A DNA stretch of 64,000 nt from Arthrobacter bambusae (GTDB lineage: Bacteria > Actinomycetota > Actinomycetes > Actinomycetales > Micrococcaceae): positions 62,001 through 126,000 of the forward strand of contig NZ_JAHHZS010000005.1 of NCBI RefSeq assembly GCF_022606295.1, written 5' to 3'. Shown piece after piece: positions 8,816 to 17,063 of this stretch (its first letter is position 1; the number at the start of each line of letters is the position of its first letter). Under the pieces are notes generated by a model that saw only the letters and a program-made list of their open reading frames with translations, did no database searches and was not told the origin of the DNA. The position numbers were made by a program, and so were the translations under genes.

Positions 8816-9259
8816 ATGGCTGAATACACCTACGTCACGTACATCGAAGGCACCCCGGACCAGATTTGGACGGCACTGACGGATGCAGCCCAAAGCGCCG
8901 AGTACTGGGGCCATGCCAATGTCTCGGACTGGAAGGCAGGTTCACGCTGGGAGCACCAGCGCACGGATGGCTCGGGAACTGCCGACGTCGTGGGAACCAT
9001 CCTCGAAGCGACGCCGCCGGCGCGCCTCGTGAACACGTGGGAGGATCCCTCGGTTCCGGAGGTGGTGAAGCCCGATGTGGTCACTTTCACCATCGAATCA
9101 CATGACGGTATTGCCCGGCTCACCGTCCATCACAGGAACATTGCCGACGACGAACAGCTCGCCATTGCGAGCCGCGGCTGGTCGGCGGTCCTGTCCAATC
9201 TGAAAAGCTACATCGAACTAGGCCGCCCGCTTGCCTCCGTGCCGTGGGAAATGCCCTGA
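8816..9259 (+). CDS. SRPBCC/AHSA1 family protein
   Basis: 147-residue START-like fold protein. It begins AEYTYVTYIEGTPDQIWTAL, typical of the AHSA1/activator-of-Hsp90-like family, and ends with LKSYIELGRPL. These proteins bind small hydrophobic ligands or act as antitoxin-like partners of ArsR regulators; no such regulator is adjacent. ATG 8816 is preferred over GTG 8810 because of the -10 box spacing. It converges with the ABC-F gene, 9 bases away. Confidence 0.82.
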   Translation: MAEYTYVTYIEGTPDQIWTALTDAAQSAEYWGHANVSDWKAGSRWEHQRTDGSGTADVVGTILEATPPARLVNTWEDPSVPEVVKPDVVTFTIESHDGIARLTVHHRNIADDEQLAIASRGWSAVLSNLKSYIELGRPLASVPWEMP

Positions 9260-9268
9260 CCCGCTCCC

Positions 9269-10867
9269 CTAAGCGAGGGTGATGAGGTCCAGGTAGTCTT
9301 CGTTCCAGTGGTCCTCGACACCGTCCGGAAGCAAGACGACGCGTTCCGGGTTCAGCGCCGCCACGGCGCCTTCATCGTGGCTGACGAGGACGACGGCGCC
9401 GGAATAGTTCCGCAGGGCACCGAGGATCTCGGCGCGGCTGGCGGGGTCGAGGTTGTTGGTGGGCTCGTCCAGGAGCAGCACGTTGGCGCTCGAGGCCACG
9501 ATCGTGGCGAGGGCCAGTCGCGTCTTCTCACCGCCGGAAAGCACGCCCGCCGGCTTGTCGACGTCGTCGCCCGAGAACAGGAAGGAACCGAGGATCCCGC
9601 GGACCTCGGCGTCCTTCATGTCTGGAGCGGATGAACGCATGTTCTCCAGGACGGTGCGTTCGTGGTCCAGGGTTTCGTGTTCCTGGGCGTAGTAGCCCAC
9701 TTTGAGCCCGTGGCCCGGGACGATGTCGCCGGTGTCGGGCTTGTCCACCCCGGCGAGCATCCGCAGGAGGGTGGTCTTGCCTGCACCGTTGAGGCCCAGG
9801 ATGACCACCTTGGAGCCCCGGTCGATTGCCAGGTCCACGTCGGTGAAGATTTCCAGGGAGCCGTAGGACTTGCTCAGGCCTTCTGCCGTGAGCGGAGTCT
9901 TGCCGCACGGAGCTGGATCCGGGAAACGCAAGGCTGCCACGCGGTCATTCTCGCGGACTGCTTCGAGGCCTCCGAGCAGCCGCTCGGCACGCTTCGCCAT
10001 GTTTTGCGCCGCGACGGCCTTGGTGGCCTTGGCACGCATCTTGTTGGCCTGGTCCATGAGGACCTGGGCCTTCTTCTCGGCATTGGCGCGTTCGCGCTTG
10101 CGGGCGCGTTCATCGGTTTCGCGCTGTTGCAGGTAGCGCTTCCAACCCATGTTGTAGAAGTCGATCTGCGCCCGGTTGGCGTCCAGGTGGTAAACCTTGT
10201 TGACTGTCGCCTCGAGGAGCTCCACGTCGTGGCTGATCACAATCAGCCCGCCCTGGTGGCCCTTGAGGAAGTCGCGGAGCCAGGTGATGGAGTCTGCGTC
10301 AAGGTGGTTGGTGGGTTCGTCCAGGAGAAGGGTCTCAGCATCCGAGTAAAGGATCCGGGCCAGCTCCACGCGCCGGCGCTGGCCGCCGGACAGGGTCTTG
10401 AGCGGCTGGTTCAGGAGCCGCTCGGGAAGAGCCAGGTTGGAGGAAATAGCAGCAGCCTCGGCCTCGGCCGCGTAACCGCCTCCCGCAAGGAACTCGGCTT
10501 CGAGACGGTCGTAGCGGTTCATGGCTTTGCGCTGAACGGTGGCGTCCTCGCTGGACATGTCCGTTTGCGCCTGCTTCAGCTTTCCCACCACCACGTCGAG
10601 CCCGCGGGCGGAAAGGATGCGGTCGCGCGCCAGCTGCTCCATGTCCGGAGTCCTCGGATCCTGGGGCAAGTAGCCGATTTCACCGCTGCGGGCGACTTTG
10701 CCCGCCGCGGGCAGTCCCTCGCCGGCAAGGACGCGGGTGAGGGTCGTTTTGCCCGCACCGTTCCGTCCCACCAGACCGATTTTGTCCCCCTTGTCCACGC
10801 GGAAGCTCACCTGGTCCATGAGCAGGCGGGCGCCGGCGCGCAGTTCGAGTTCCTGGACGGTAATCAA
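9269..10867 (-). CDS. ABC-F family ATPase
   Basis: 532-residue cytoplasmic protein with two ABC domains and no membrane part, so an ABC-F ribosome-associated ATPase rather than a transporter. First domain: Walker A GRNGAGKTT near 34-42, signature LSGGQRRRV, Walker B LLLDEPTNHLD. The charged linker around 235-300 is lysine/arginine rich (ERARKRERANAEKK). Second domain: GLNGAGKTT, LSGGEKTRLALA, LLLDEPTNNLD. Both catalytic glutamates are present. It begins with TTG or a nearby alternative; AAAGG lies ~12 bases upstream. Family members rescue stalled ribosomes or protect against antibiotics; which applies here is unknown. Confidence 0.92.
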   Translation of the reverse strand: MITVQELELRAGARLLMDQVSFRVDKGDKIGLVGRNGAGKTTLTRVLAGEGLPAAGKVARSGEIGYLPQDPRTPDMEQLARDRILSARGLDVVVGKLKQAQTDMSSEDATVQRKAMNRYDRLEAEFLAGGGYAAEAEAAAISSNLALPERLLNQPLKTLSGGQRRRVELARILYSDAETLLLDEPTNHLDADSITWLRDFLKGHQGGLIVISHDVELLEATVNKVYHLDANRAQIDFYNMGWKRYLQQRETDERARKRERANAEKKAQVLMDQANKMRAKATKAVAAQNMAKRAERLLGGLEAVRENDRVAALRFPDPAPCGKTPLTAEGLSKSYGSLEIFTDVDLAIDRGSKVVILGLNGAGKTTLLRMLAGVDKPDTGDIVPGHGLKVGYYAQEHETLDHERTVLENMRSSAPDMKDAEVRGILGSFLFSGDDVDKPAGVLSGGEKTRLALATIVASSANVLLLDEPTNNLDPASRAEILGALRNYSGAVVLVSHDEGAVAALNPERVVLLPDGVEDHWNEDYLDLITLA

Positions 10868-10931
10868 TTCGGGGGATGCCTTTCAATGGGGAACACCCGC
10901 AGCACCGGAGGTCACGGCGCAGCTGAAGTGG

Positions 10932-10962
10932 AAGGGCCGAACAAACGGCCTTTACGATTCTA
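10932..10962 (-). promoter_or_regulatory. Promoter -10 and 5'-end hairpin of the ABC-F gene
   Basis: TAGAAT (10962-10957) is followed by an 8-bp stem (10953-10946 with 10939-10932, loop of 6) that would form the very 5' end of an ~83-base leader. ABC-F genes are often controlled by leader attenuation; that is suggested here only by position. Confidence 0.35.
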
Positions 10963-11031
10963 CCGCCCACAAGGTCCCACACTCGCCAGCGGCAAGGGCG
11001 GGCGCGGATGATCAGGAAATAGTAAGTACCC

Positions 11032-11060
11032 TTGCTACTATTTTCGGCGCGTGGTTAGGT
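11032..11060 (+). promoter_or_regulatory. Promoter of the four-TM membrane protein gene
   Basis: TTGCTA (11032-11037) and TTAGGT (11055-11060) are 17 bases apart; the predicted start near 11067 leaves room for GGGAGG before ATG 11092. Confidence 0.5.
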
Positions 11061-11091
11061 GAAGGTAGGACAATTGCGAGGGAGGCTCTCG

Positions 11092-11853
11092 ATGAGCAGT
11101 ACAGCAGGATCCGATGGCAAGCACGTCCGGGCCGAGCGCGCCCAGGGTGAAGTCCCATACGCCGCTGAAGCACGGAACGAGCGGGTAGGTGATGTGCGTG
11201 GAAGCGGCTCCGGTTACGTGGACGAAACGAGCAGCTATCCGGCAGTTCCCGCCGCTACCGACCCCACCGCAGCCACCCGCGAGACCGTCATCGCCCGCGA
11301 AAAGGAGCAGTTCGGCGGAATCAAGATCGGCTCCGCCTTTTTCGGCTGGCTGACCGCCACCGGAATGGCAGTGCTTTTGGTCGCCCTCCTCGCAGCCGCG
11401 GGGATCGCCGTCGGACTCGCCAACAACGCGAACGCCAGTGATGCGGCGAACCTCGCGTCATCGCAGCCCGTGGGCATCGCGGGGATCATCGCGCTCTTGG
11501 TGATCCTGTTCCTCTCCTATTATTGCGGCGGCTACGTTGCCGGACGCATGGCCCGGTTCAACGGCGTCAGGCAAGGATTCATGGTCTGGTTTTGGGCGGT
11601 TATCGTCGCCGTGCTGGTGGCCTTGCTGGGCTTGTTCGCCGGACCGCGGTTCAATATCCTCGCCAGCGTGAACAGCTTCCCGAGGATTCCGGTGAATGAG
11701 GGACAGCTCAGCACCATCGGCATCGTCGCCGCCATCGTGGTGGCAGCGGTGACCCTCATCGCCGCGGCATTGGGAGGACTCGCCGGTATGCATTACCACC
11801 GCAAGGTGGACCGCGCGGGCTTCACCCCGGCTGCTGAGGATGTCGAAGCTTAG
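11092..11853 (+). CDS. Membrane protein with four predicted TM segments
   Basis: 253-residue protein I cannot assign to a characterised family; it resembles small YrzE-type membrane proteins. Residues 1-75 are polar and probably cytoplasmic. Four hydrophobic segments follow near 83-107, 123-143, 155-178 and 203-227, separated by short charged loops (RMARFNGVRQ between the second and third), then a short polar tail. ATG 11092 is chosen for the GGGAGG 6 bases upstream; the frame is open 11 codons further. It is monocistronic, divergent from the ABC-F gene. Function unknown. Confidence 0.8.
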   Translation: MSSTAGSDGKHVRAERAQGEVPYAAEARNERVGDVRGSGSGYVDETSSYPAVPAATDPTAATRETVIAREKEQFGGIKIGSAFFGWLTATGMAVLLVALLAAAGIAVGLANNANASDAANLASSQPVGIAGIIALLVILFLSYYCGGYVAGRMARFNGVRQGFMVWFWAVIVAVLVALLGLFAGPRFNILASVNSFPRIPVNEGQLSTIGIVAAIVVAAVTLIAAALGGLAGMHYHRKVDRAGFTPAAEDVEA

Positions 11854-11868
11854 CCACGACTCCGCCCG

Positions 11869-11919
11869 CGAGCAGCGCCGCCTTTGTACCTAGGGCCCAA
11901 GGCCTTGTGGTGCTGCTCG
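11869..11919 (+). terminator. Hairpin after the membrane protein gene
   Basis: CGAGCAGCGCC pairs with GGTGCTGCTCG (one G-U), extended inward by GCCTT/AAGGC with a 5-base bulge, starting 16 bases after the stop. There is no T-run, as is common in high-GC genomes. It could also belong to the bioY leader. Confidence 0.5.
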
Positions 11920-12007
11920 TGGACACCCTACAAAATTCCGTGTCAGGCTGCTCTGTAGTGTCGGTTTCAGGGATTCCCCCGCCCCCAAGGCAGAGACAGG
12001 ACACACC

Positions 12008-12622
12008 ATGAGCAGCACCGAAACCGCATCCACGCGACGAACCTCCCCCCGCACCCGCTGGACGTCCACGGACATCGGCCTCATCGCGGTATTCGCGGCC
12101 CTCGTGGCCGCCTCAACGCTGATTCCGGGTATTCCGGTCGGCGCACTCGGCGTGCCGATCACCCTGCAGACCCTCACCGTCATCCTGACCGGCCTCGTGC
12201 TCGGCGGCGGGCGCGCTTTTGCCGCCGTCGGCCTTTACACCCTGCTCGGTTTCGCGGGACTGCCGATCTTCAGCGGGGGTCGCAGCGGGCTCGGTATCCT
12301 GGCGACACCGTCGGCCGGATACATCATTGCGTTTCCGCTGGCGGCGGCCGCAACCGGCTGGTTGGCGGCCATCGTGATCCGCAAGACCGTCAAGTACCGC
12401 ACCGTTTTCCTGTTTGCCGCGGCGATGGCCAGCACCATCGTCCTCATCCACGGCCTCGGAGTGCTTGGCTTCATGGTCAACGGCAAGTTCGACTTTGCCA
12501 AGGCGTTCCTGGCCGACCTGCCTTACTACCCCGGGGACATCATCAAGAACGTCCTGGCGGCGATCATTGCGGTCTCGCTACACAAGGCCTTCCCGGACAT
12601 CCTGGTCCGCCGCGTCAAATAG
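12008..12622 (+). CDS. bioY: Biotin transporter substrate-binding component BioY
   Basis: 204-residue integral membrane S component of the ECF biotin transporter; it captures biotin outside and docks on BioMN. About six hydrophobic helices are visible. Family motifs include IPGIPVGALGVPITLQT near residue 39-55, LGGGRAFAAVGLYTLLG near 67, FAGLPIF and FSGGRSGLG, and YYPGDIIKN near 175-183. An AGGA sequence lies 6-10 bases before the ATG. It heads bioYMN; bioM starts 18 bases later. No BioQ- or BirA-type operator with proper spacing was recognised in the 88 bases between the upstream hairpin and the start. Confidence 0.95.
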   Translation: MSSTETASTRRTSPRTRWTSTDIGLIAVFAALVAASTLIPGIPVGALGVPITLQTLTVILTGLVLGGGRAFAAVGLYTLLGFAGLPIFSGGRSGLGILATPSAGYIIAFPLAAAATGWLAAIVIRKTVKYRTVFLFAAAMASTIVLIHGLGVLGFMVNGKFDFAKAFLADLPYYPGDIIKNVLAAIIAVSLHKAFPDILVRRVK

Positions 12623-12640
12623 AGCGGGCACAATCAGTAG

Positions 12641-13372
12641 ATGAACACCATCATTCTCAGCGAAGTCTCTGTGCACGTAGCCGTTGATGGCAGTCCGGCG
12701 CCCAAGACTTTGCTGCGGGACGTCTCGTTGGAACTCACCGAGCAACGCATCGCGGTCATCGGGGCCAACGGCTCGGGAAAATCCACCTTGCTGCGCTTGC
12801 TCAACGGCCTGGTGGCTCCCAGCGAAGGCACCGTCAGCGTCAACGGCGCAGACAGCGTTCGGGACGTTCGCCAGGTCCGCAGCCAGGTGGGCTTCGTCTT
12901 CACCGATCCCTTGTCGCAGCTGGTCATGCCGACCGGCCGGGAAGACGTGGAACTCTCCCTGCGGCGCTCCATCAAGAACTCAACAGAGCGTGCTGCCCGT
13001 GCGGAAGCCGTGCTGGAACGGTTCGGGATCCTGGACCTCGCCGACCAGAGTATTTATGAGCTCTCCGGCGGAGAACGCCAACTGCTCGCCCTCGCGGCCG
13101 TCCTCGCGGTGGACCCGGCCGTGCTGGTCCTCGACGAGCCTTCGACCCTGCTGGACTTGCGCAACCGGGAGCTGCTCAGGCGGACCCTTGCGGGCCTGGA
13201 GCAACAGATCATCATGTCCACCCACGATCTCGACCTTGCCCTCGAAGCGGATCGCGCCCTCGTGGTGGATTGCGGACGGATAGTGTTCGACGGCGGAGCA
13301 ACCGCCGCCGTCGAACACTACCGCGCGCTGTGCGCGGCTGAATCCCCGCAGGGCAAGGTGGAGGCGACGTGA
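12641..13372 (+). CDS. bioM: Biotin ECF transporter ATPase BioM
   Basis: 243-residue ABC ATPase energising biotin uptake with BioN and BioY. Walker A is GANGSGKST near 44-52, a Q-loop lies in GFVFTDPLSQLVMPTG, the signature is LSGGERQ near 142-148, and Walker B is VLVLDEPS near 165-172, with the switch histidine in MSTHDLDLAL. The stop overlaps the bioN GTG start by 4 bases, giving translational coupling. Confidence 0.93.
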   Translation: MNTIILSEVSVHVAVDGSPAPKTLLRDVSLELTEQRIAVIGANGSGKSTLLRLLNGLVAPSEGTVSVNGADSVRDVRQVRSQVGFVFTDPLSQLVMPTGREDVELSLRRSIKNSTERAARAEAVLERFGILDLADQSIYELSGGERQLLALAAVLAVDPAVLVLDEPSTLLDLRNRELLRRTLAGLEQQIIMSTHDLDLALEADRALVVDCGRIVFDGGATAAVEHYRALCAAESPQGKVEAT

Positions 13373-13992
13373 GGGGCCACGGGGTCCTGATCCCCAACTA
13401 CGTGCGGGGCGACTCGATCGTGCACCGCACTCCCCTATGGCTCAAGTTCCTGCTGGTTGCCGGCTGCGGCCTCGCATCGTTCCTCATTGTCGATTGGCTT
13501 GTCTCGGCAGTGGTCCTCGCAGTGATGTGCGGGCTCTTCCTGCTGAGCGGTGCGGGCTTCAAACGGCTCGGGCGCTCCGTGTGGCTCGTAACGCCCATCC
13601 TCCTTGCGATCGGCGCTTTCCAGTGGTGGCAACTGGGCGGCCCTGTCGCCGCGCGGATTGTGCTCAATGTGCTTGTCTGCGTCGTGGCGGCGTCGGTACT
13701 GACGGTCACGACTCCCGTGCAAGCATTGCTGGACGGAGTGGTGGCCCTGTCCAAGCCGTTCAAGCGTTTCGGAGCGGACCCTGAGCGCTTCGCGCTGACG
13801 ATCGCGATCATGCTGCGCAGCCTTCCGTTCATCGCCGGCGCATTTTCCGATGTCCGCGACGCAGCCCGGGCGCGCGGCCTTGAGCGCAATCCCCGTGCCC
13901 TGGTGCTGCCGGTATTCATCACGACGGTCGCCTATGCCCGGCAGACCGGCGATGCCCTGGCCGCGCGCGGCCTTGGCGACGCCGAAGACTAA
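13369..13992 (+). CDS. bioN: Biotin ECF transporter transmembrane component BioN
   Basis: 207-residue EcfT-type membrane coupling subunit. Four to five hydrophobic helices are visible between residues 22 and 120; the cytoplasmic coupling region carries the family's Ala-Arg-Gly motifs, ARARG near 165-169 and ALAARGLG near the C-terminus, which contact the ATPase. It starts at a GTG overlapping the bioM stop. Its stop codon overlaps that of the convergent thiolase gene by 4 bases. Confidence 0.92.
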   Translation: MRGHGVLIPNYVRGDSIVHRTPLWLKFLLVAGCGLASFLIVDWLVSAVVLAVMCGLFLLSGAGFKRLGRSVWLVTPILLAIGAFQWWQLGGPVAARIVLNVLVCVVAASVLTVTTPVQALLDGVVALSKPFKRFGADPERFALTIAIMLRSLPFIAGAFSDVRDAARARGLERNPRALVLPVFITTVAYARQTGDALAARGLGDAED

Positions 13993-15206
13993 TCGCCCTG
14001 CAACTGCGCGTAGCGGAACATCGCCGCGGTGCCCATTCCGCCTGCGATGCTGATCATCGCCAGCGCCAGGCTTTGCCGGCCCGGTTGCGCTCCGGCCGTC
14101 CTGCGTGCCTGGGCCAGCAACCGCGTCACCAGGACAGCCCCGGACGCACCGTAAGCGTGTCCCAGGGCCAACGCTCCGCCGTCGAGGTTCGCCCGTGCCG
14201 GTTCCACTCCCAGCGCGCCAAGGCACGCGAGGGTCTGCGAAGCAAAAGCCTCGTTGAATTCCACGAGGTCCAGTTCCCCGGGTTCAAGACCAAGCTCCGC
14301 CAGCAAGCGCTTGGCCGCCACTGACGCCCCGATGCCCAGCAGTTCCGGGTCCACGCCCGCGGTGTCACAGCCCAGGACCAGCAGCCCGTCGGGGGCGCCC
14401 AGTTGACGTGCCCGCTCCAGTGAAGTGATCACGACGGCGGAGGCCGCGTCGGCGTCGAAGCACGAGTTTCCGGCCGTCACAGTGCCGTCCGGTACGAATG
14501 CCGGCGGGAAGCGGGCCATGAGTCCGGCCTTGAGCGAAGCCCGCGGTCCGTCATCCGCCTGCACCACGGCCTCCCCTGCTTGCACGGGGACAATTTCGGG
14601 GGCAAACGCGCCGGCGGCACCGGCAGCGACGGCGCGCTGGTGACTCCGCAAGGCGAACTCGTCTTGTTGTTCGCGGCTGACGGCACACTCCCGCGCTACG
14701 TTTTCAGCGGCCACCCCCATGTCCGGGTCCCCGAACCCGGGCGGCACGAAGGTGGCGCGGGTGTAGAAGTCCGGCTCGCCGTCGGGGTCTTGGTTCCGCC
14801 TGGCACGCAAGGGAGCTGTACTGATGCTCTCCACTCCCCCGGCGAGGAAGACGCCATTACCGCCGGCGACCACGAGCCGGGACGCCAGCACGATGGCGTC
14901 GAGTCCAGAGCCGCACTGTCGGTCCACGGTCAGTCCGGGAACTTCCAGCGGCAGTCCCGCGTGCAAGGCGGCATACCGGGCCAGGTTTCCGCCGCCACCC
15001 ACGGCATTGCCGATCACGACGTCGTTCACGTCTGAGCCGGCAATACCCGTTGCCGTCAGCAGTGAGCGCAGGACCGGGGAGAGGAGTTCTTCGGCGCGCA
15101 GCGCCTTCAGTTGTCCGTTGGCCCGGCAGATGGGTGTACGCAGGGCAGCGATGATCACGGGTTGGTGCGAAGGGTCCGGCCCTGTGACCGGATCACGGCT
15201 AGGCAA
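13989..15206 (-). CDS. Thiolase-family protein with Cys-to-Ser change in the C-terminal motif
   Basis: 405-residue thiolase (acetyl-CoA acetyltransferase fold). The nucleophile motif VDRQCGSGLDAI is present (Cys98), as are EFNEAF and the catalytic histidine in LALGHAYGASG. The usual C-terminal CxGGGMG reads SIAGGMG (Ser386), so the second catalytic cysteine is serine; also GNSCFDADAAS differs from the typical GN(A/S)S..NDGAA loop. The start is uncertain: TTG 15206 overlaps the upstream ligase stop by a few bases, and the frame is open to TTG 15236. It forms an operon with the acyl-CoA ligase. A biosynthetic or altered activity is possible. Confidence 0.85.
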   Translation of the reverse strand: MPSRDPVTGPDPSHQPVIIAALRTPICRANGQLKALRAEELLSPVLRSLLTATGIAGSDVNDVVIGNAVGGGGNLARYAALHAGLPLEVPGLTVDRQCGSGLDAIVLASRLVVAGGNGVFLAGGVESISTAPLRARRNQDPDGEPDFYTRATFVPPGFGDPDMGVAAENVARECAVSREQQDEFALRSHQRAVAAGAAGAFAPEIVPVQAGEAVVQADDGPRASLKAGLMARFPPAFVPDGTVTAGNSCFDADAASAVVITSLERARQLGAPDGLLVLGCDTAGVDPELLGIGASVAAKRLLAELGLEPGELDLVEFNEAFASQTLACLGALGVEPARANLDGGALALGHAYGASGAVLVTRLLAQARRTAGAQPGRQSLALAMISIAGGMGTAAMFRYAQLQGD

Positions 15207-16605
15207 GGGGCTTCGCCCGCGGATCGTTGTTCTCAATCCAGTCGAGCAACATCCGGCGGCTGACCTTCCCGCGGTCCGTCACGGGCAATTCCGACAGCGC
15301 GAAATACCGCTGGGGCCGCTTGTCCCGGGCGAGCAGGCCGTCCAGGCCTGTCTTGACCTGTGTTGCCGTCACCGAACCGTACGCTGGAACGATTCCGGCC
15401 ACGACTTTCTGGCCGCGGACATCATCGAGCATTCCGGCCGCGACGGCCGCCGAGACCCCCGGGACCGATGCCAAGGCAAGTTCCACCTCGTCGGGATAGA
15501 CGTTCCTCCCGGAGGTGATGATCATGTCAGACCGGCGGCCGAGGATATGCAGGACACCGGAGTCCACATAGCCTTGGTCCCCCACCGTGTACCAACCGTC
15601 AAGGCAGCGCAGCGCCTGGCCGTCGTCGCCCCACAAATACCCGTTGCTGACCATGCCGGAGCGGACACAGATGTTCCCGTCGGTCCCGTCGGGCAGCTCC
15701 GCGCCGCCGTCGTCCATGATTCTGAGTTCGACGCCGGGAAACGGTCCGCCGATTCCGGTGCCACCGGCGTCGAGCGGCTCCCCGGCAGCAAGCCGCGTTC
15801 CGGAAACGAAGCTGAGCTCGGACGCACCGTAGTACTCGAAGATTGCCGCGTTCGGTGCCCACCGCCTCGCCGCCTCCAGGGTGCGGGCGTCCAGCTTTGA
15901 GCCCGCGCAGATAATGCTGCGCACGCCGGATGCGTCCACTCCTCCAGCCAGGCCGCGTTCGCTCAGGAGGCGCAGCATCGTAGGCACGAGGACCAGTCGG
16001 GTGACGCCGTCGTAGCTGATGGCCGCATGGGCATCGCCGACGTCGAAGGTCTCCAAAGTGTGGAAGGGCGCCCCGGCATAAAGGCATTCCGACAGGGCGT
16101 ACAGGTTCAAGCTCGCGGACAGCGGCCCGGGCGCGAGCGTCCTGTCCTCGGGGGTCAGCCCGAAGAATTCGATGGAGGCGTCAAACGAAACCTGCCATGA
16201 TCGCCGTGAACGGGTGAAGGCTTTGGGAACGGACGTGGTTCCGGACGTCAGGCCGATCAGGAACGTGGAGTCCGGACCGCCGTCTGACAGCTCGTCGCCT
16301 GTGGCGGTCGGGCCGGTGGCGGGCCCGGCTTGTCCGATCCTCTCGGTGACCTCATCGATCATGGCGCGCGGCCACAACGGGTCCAGCACGGCGCAGCAAC
16401 GCTCGCCGGCGACCGCGGCCGTGTAGGACACCACGAAGTCCAGCGAATTCGCTTCGGCGAGTACCGCCGTCGCGGGCGTCCCGCCCAGGCGCAAGGCTGC
16501 GGCGTCCCGAAGGTCAGCCCAGCTGAGCCGCTTGCCGCCGACGACGACGGCGGTGTCGTCGGGGCGCTCACCGGCCCAGAGCTGAAGTTTGTCCAGGAAA
16601 GGCAT
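15199..16605 (-). CDS. AMP-dependent acyl-CoA synthetase/ligase
   Basis: 468-residue adenylate-forming enzyme; it would activate a carboxylic acid with ATP and transfer it to CoA. The P-loop LTSGTTSVPKAF lies near 119-130, the A5 motif YYGASE near 251, the aspartate motif YTVGDQGYVD near 341, the hinge GRRSDMIITSGRNVYPDEVE follows, and the C-terminal lysine is in GKVSRR. It is short for a fatty-acid ligase (about 500-550). ATG 16605 is preferred over ATG 16608 because a TAAAAT box ends exactly 6 bases upstream. It is convergent with bioYMN and upstream of the thiolase. Substrate unknown; pimelate or a biotin-related acid is conjecture. Confidence 0.87.
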   Translation of the reverse strand: MPFLDKLQLWAGERPDDTAVVVGGKRLSWADLRDAAALRLGGTPATAVLAEANSLDFVVSYTAAVAGERCCAVLDPLWPRAMIDEVTERIGQAGPATGPTATGDELSDGGPDSTFLIGLTSGTTSVPKAFTRSRRSWQVSFDASIEFFGLTPEDRTLAPGPLSASLNLYALSECLYAGAPFHTLETFDVGDAHAAISYDGVTRLVLVPTMLRLLSERGLAGGVDASGVRSIICAGSKLDARTLEAARRWAPNAAIFEYYGASELSFVSGTRLAAGEPLDAGGTGIGGPFPGVELRIMDDGGAELPDGTDGNICVRSGMVSNGYLWGDDGQALRCLDGWYTVGDQGYVDSGVLHILGRRSDMIITSGRNVYPDEVELALASVPGVSAAVAAGMLDDVRGQKVVAGIVPAYGSVTATQVKTGLDGLLARDKRPQRYFALSELPVTDRGKVSRRMLLDWIENNDPRAKPLA

Positions 16606-16611
16606 CATCGA

Positions 16612-16617
16612 ATTTTA
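16612..16617 (-). promoter_or_regulatory. -10 box of leaderless acyl-CoA ligase transcript
   Basis: TAAAAT on the minus strand, 6 bases before the second of two tandem ATG codons. Confidence 0.45.
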
Positions 16618-16661
16618 GCCCCTGCCGCGGGTACGCGCCGTTCTATGACGCTGTGCGGGTA

Positions 16662-16707
16662 CGACGACGGCCGGTCACCTTCCGCGGAAGGTGACCGGCC
16701 GTCGTCG
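16662..16707 (-). terminator. Terminator after sufT
   Basis: A perfect 46-base palindrome (23-bp arms, centre CCGCGG) begins 10 bases after the sufT stop. A stem this long without loop is typical of strong terminators in high-GC actinobacteria. Confidence 0.8.
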
Positions 16708-16716
16708 AGGGTTTTC

Positions 16717-17049
16717 CTAGATGTTGAAGCCGAGGGCCCGCATCTGGTCCTTGCCGTCGTCCGTGATCCGCTCGGGACCCCATGGCGGCATCCATACCCA
16801 GTTGAGGCGCCAGTCGTCGACGATGCCGTCGAGGGACTGGCCGACCTGCTCTTCAAGGACATCGGTCAGCGGGCAGGCCGCCGTCGTCAACGTCATGTCG
16901 ATGAGCAGAGCGCCGTCCTCCTCCGAGTACTTCAGACCGTAGAGCAGCCCAAGGTCCACCACGTTGACTCCGAGTTCCGGGTCAATGACATCCTTGAGCG
17001 CCTCCTCGACGTCCTCGAGGCTGGTGCGAGCCGCGTTGATTTCGGTCAT
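16717..17049 (-). CDS. sufT: Fe-S cluster assembly factor SufT (DUF59/MIP18)
   Basis: 110-residue MIP18-family protein involved in Fe-S cluster maturation or transfer. The family core DPELGVNVVDLGLLYGL lies near 23-39 and the conserved cysteine is in TLTTAACPLTD near 54-64. It ends the suf operon, 14 bases after sufC, in front of a strong terminator. In M. tuberculosis the equivalent gene also closes the suf operon, but after sufS and sufU, which are absent here. Confidence 0.92.
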   Translation of the reverse strand: MTEINAARTSLEDVEEALKDVIDPELGVNVVDLGLLYGLKYSEEDGALLIDMTLTTAACPLTDVLEEQVGQSLDGIVDDWRLNWVWMPPWGPERITDDGKDQMRALGFNI

Positions 17050-17063
17050 GGCGGGAGTCCTAA

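Noticed and set aside
11920-12007. BirA- or BioQ-type operator upstream of bioY
   Set aside because: TTTGTA (11883-11888) and TACAAA (11929-11934) are inverted but 40 bases apart, not the 14-16 of BirA sites; no BioQ-like TGAAC palindrome was seen.
16662-16707. The perfect 46-base palindrome as a replication or recombination site
   Set aside because: Its position 10 bases after the last suf gene and between two same-strand transcription units fits a terminator much better.
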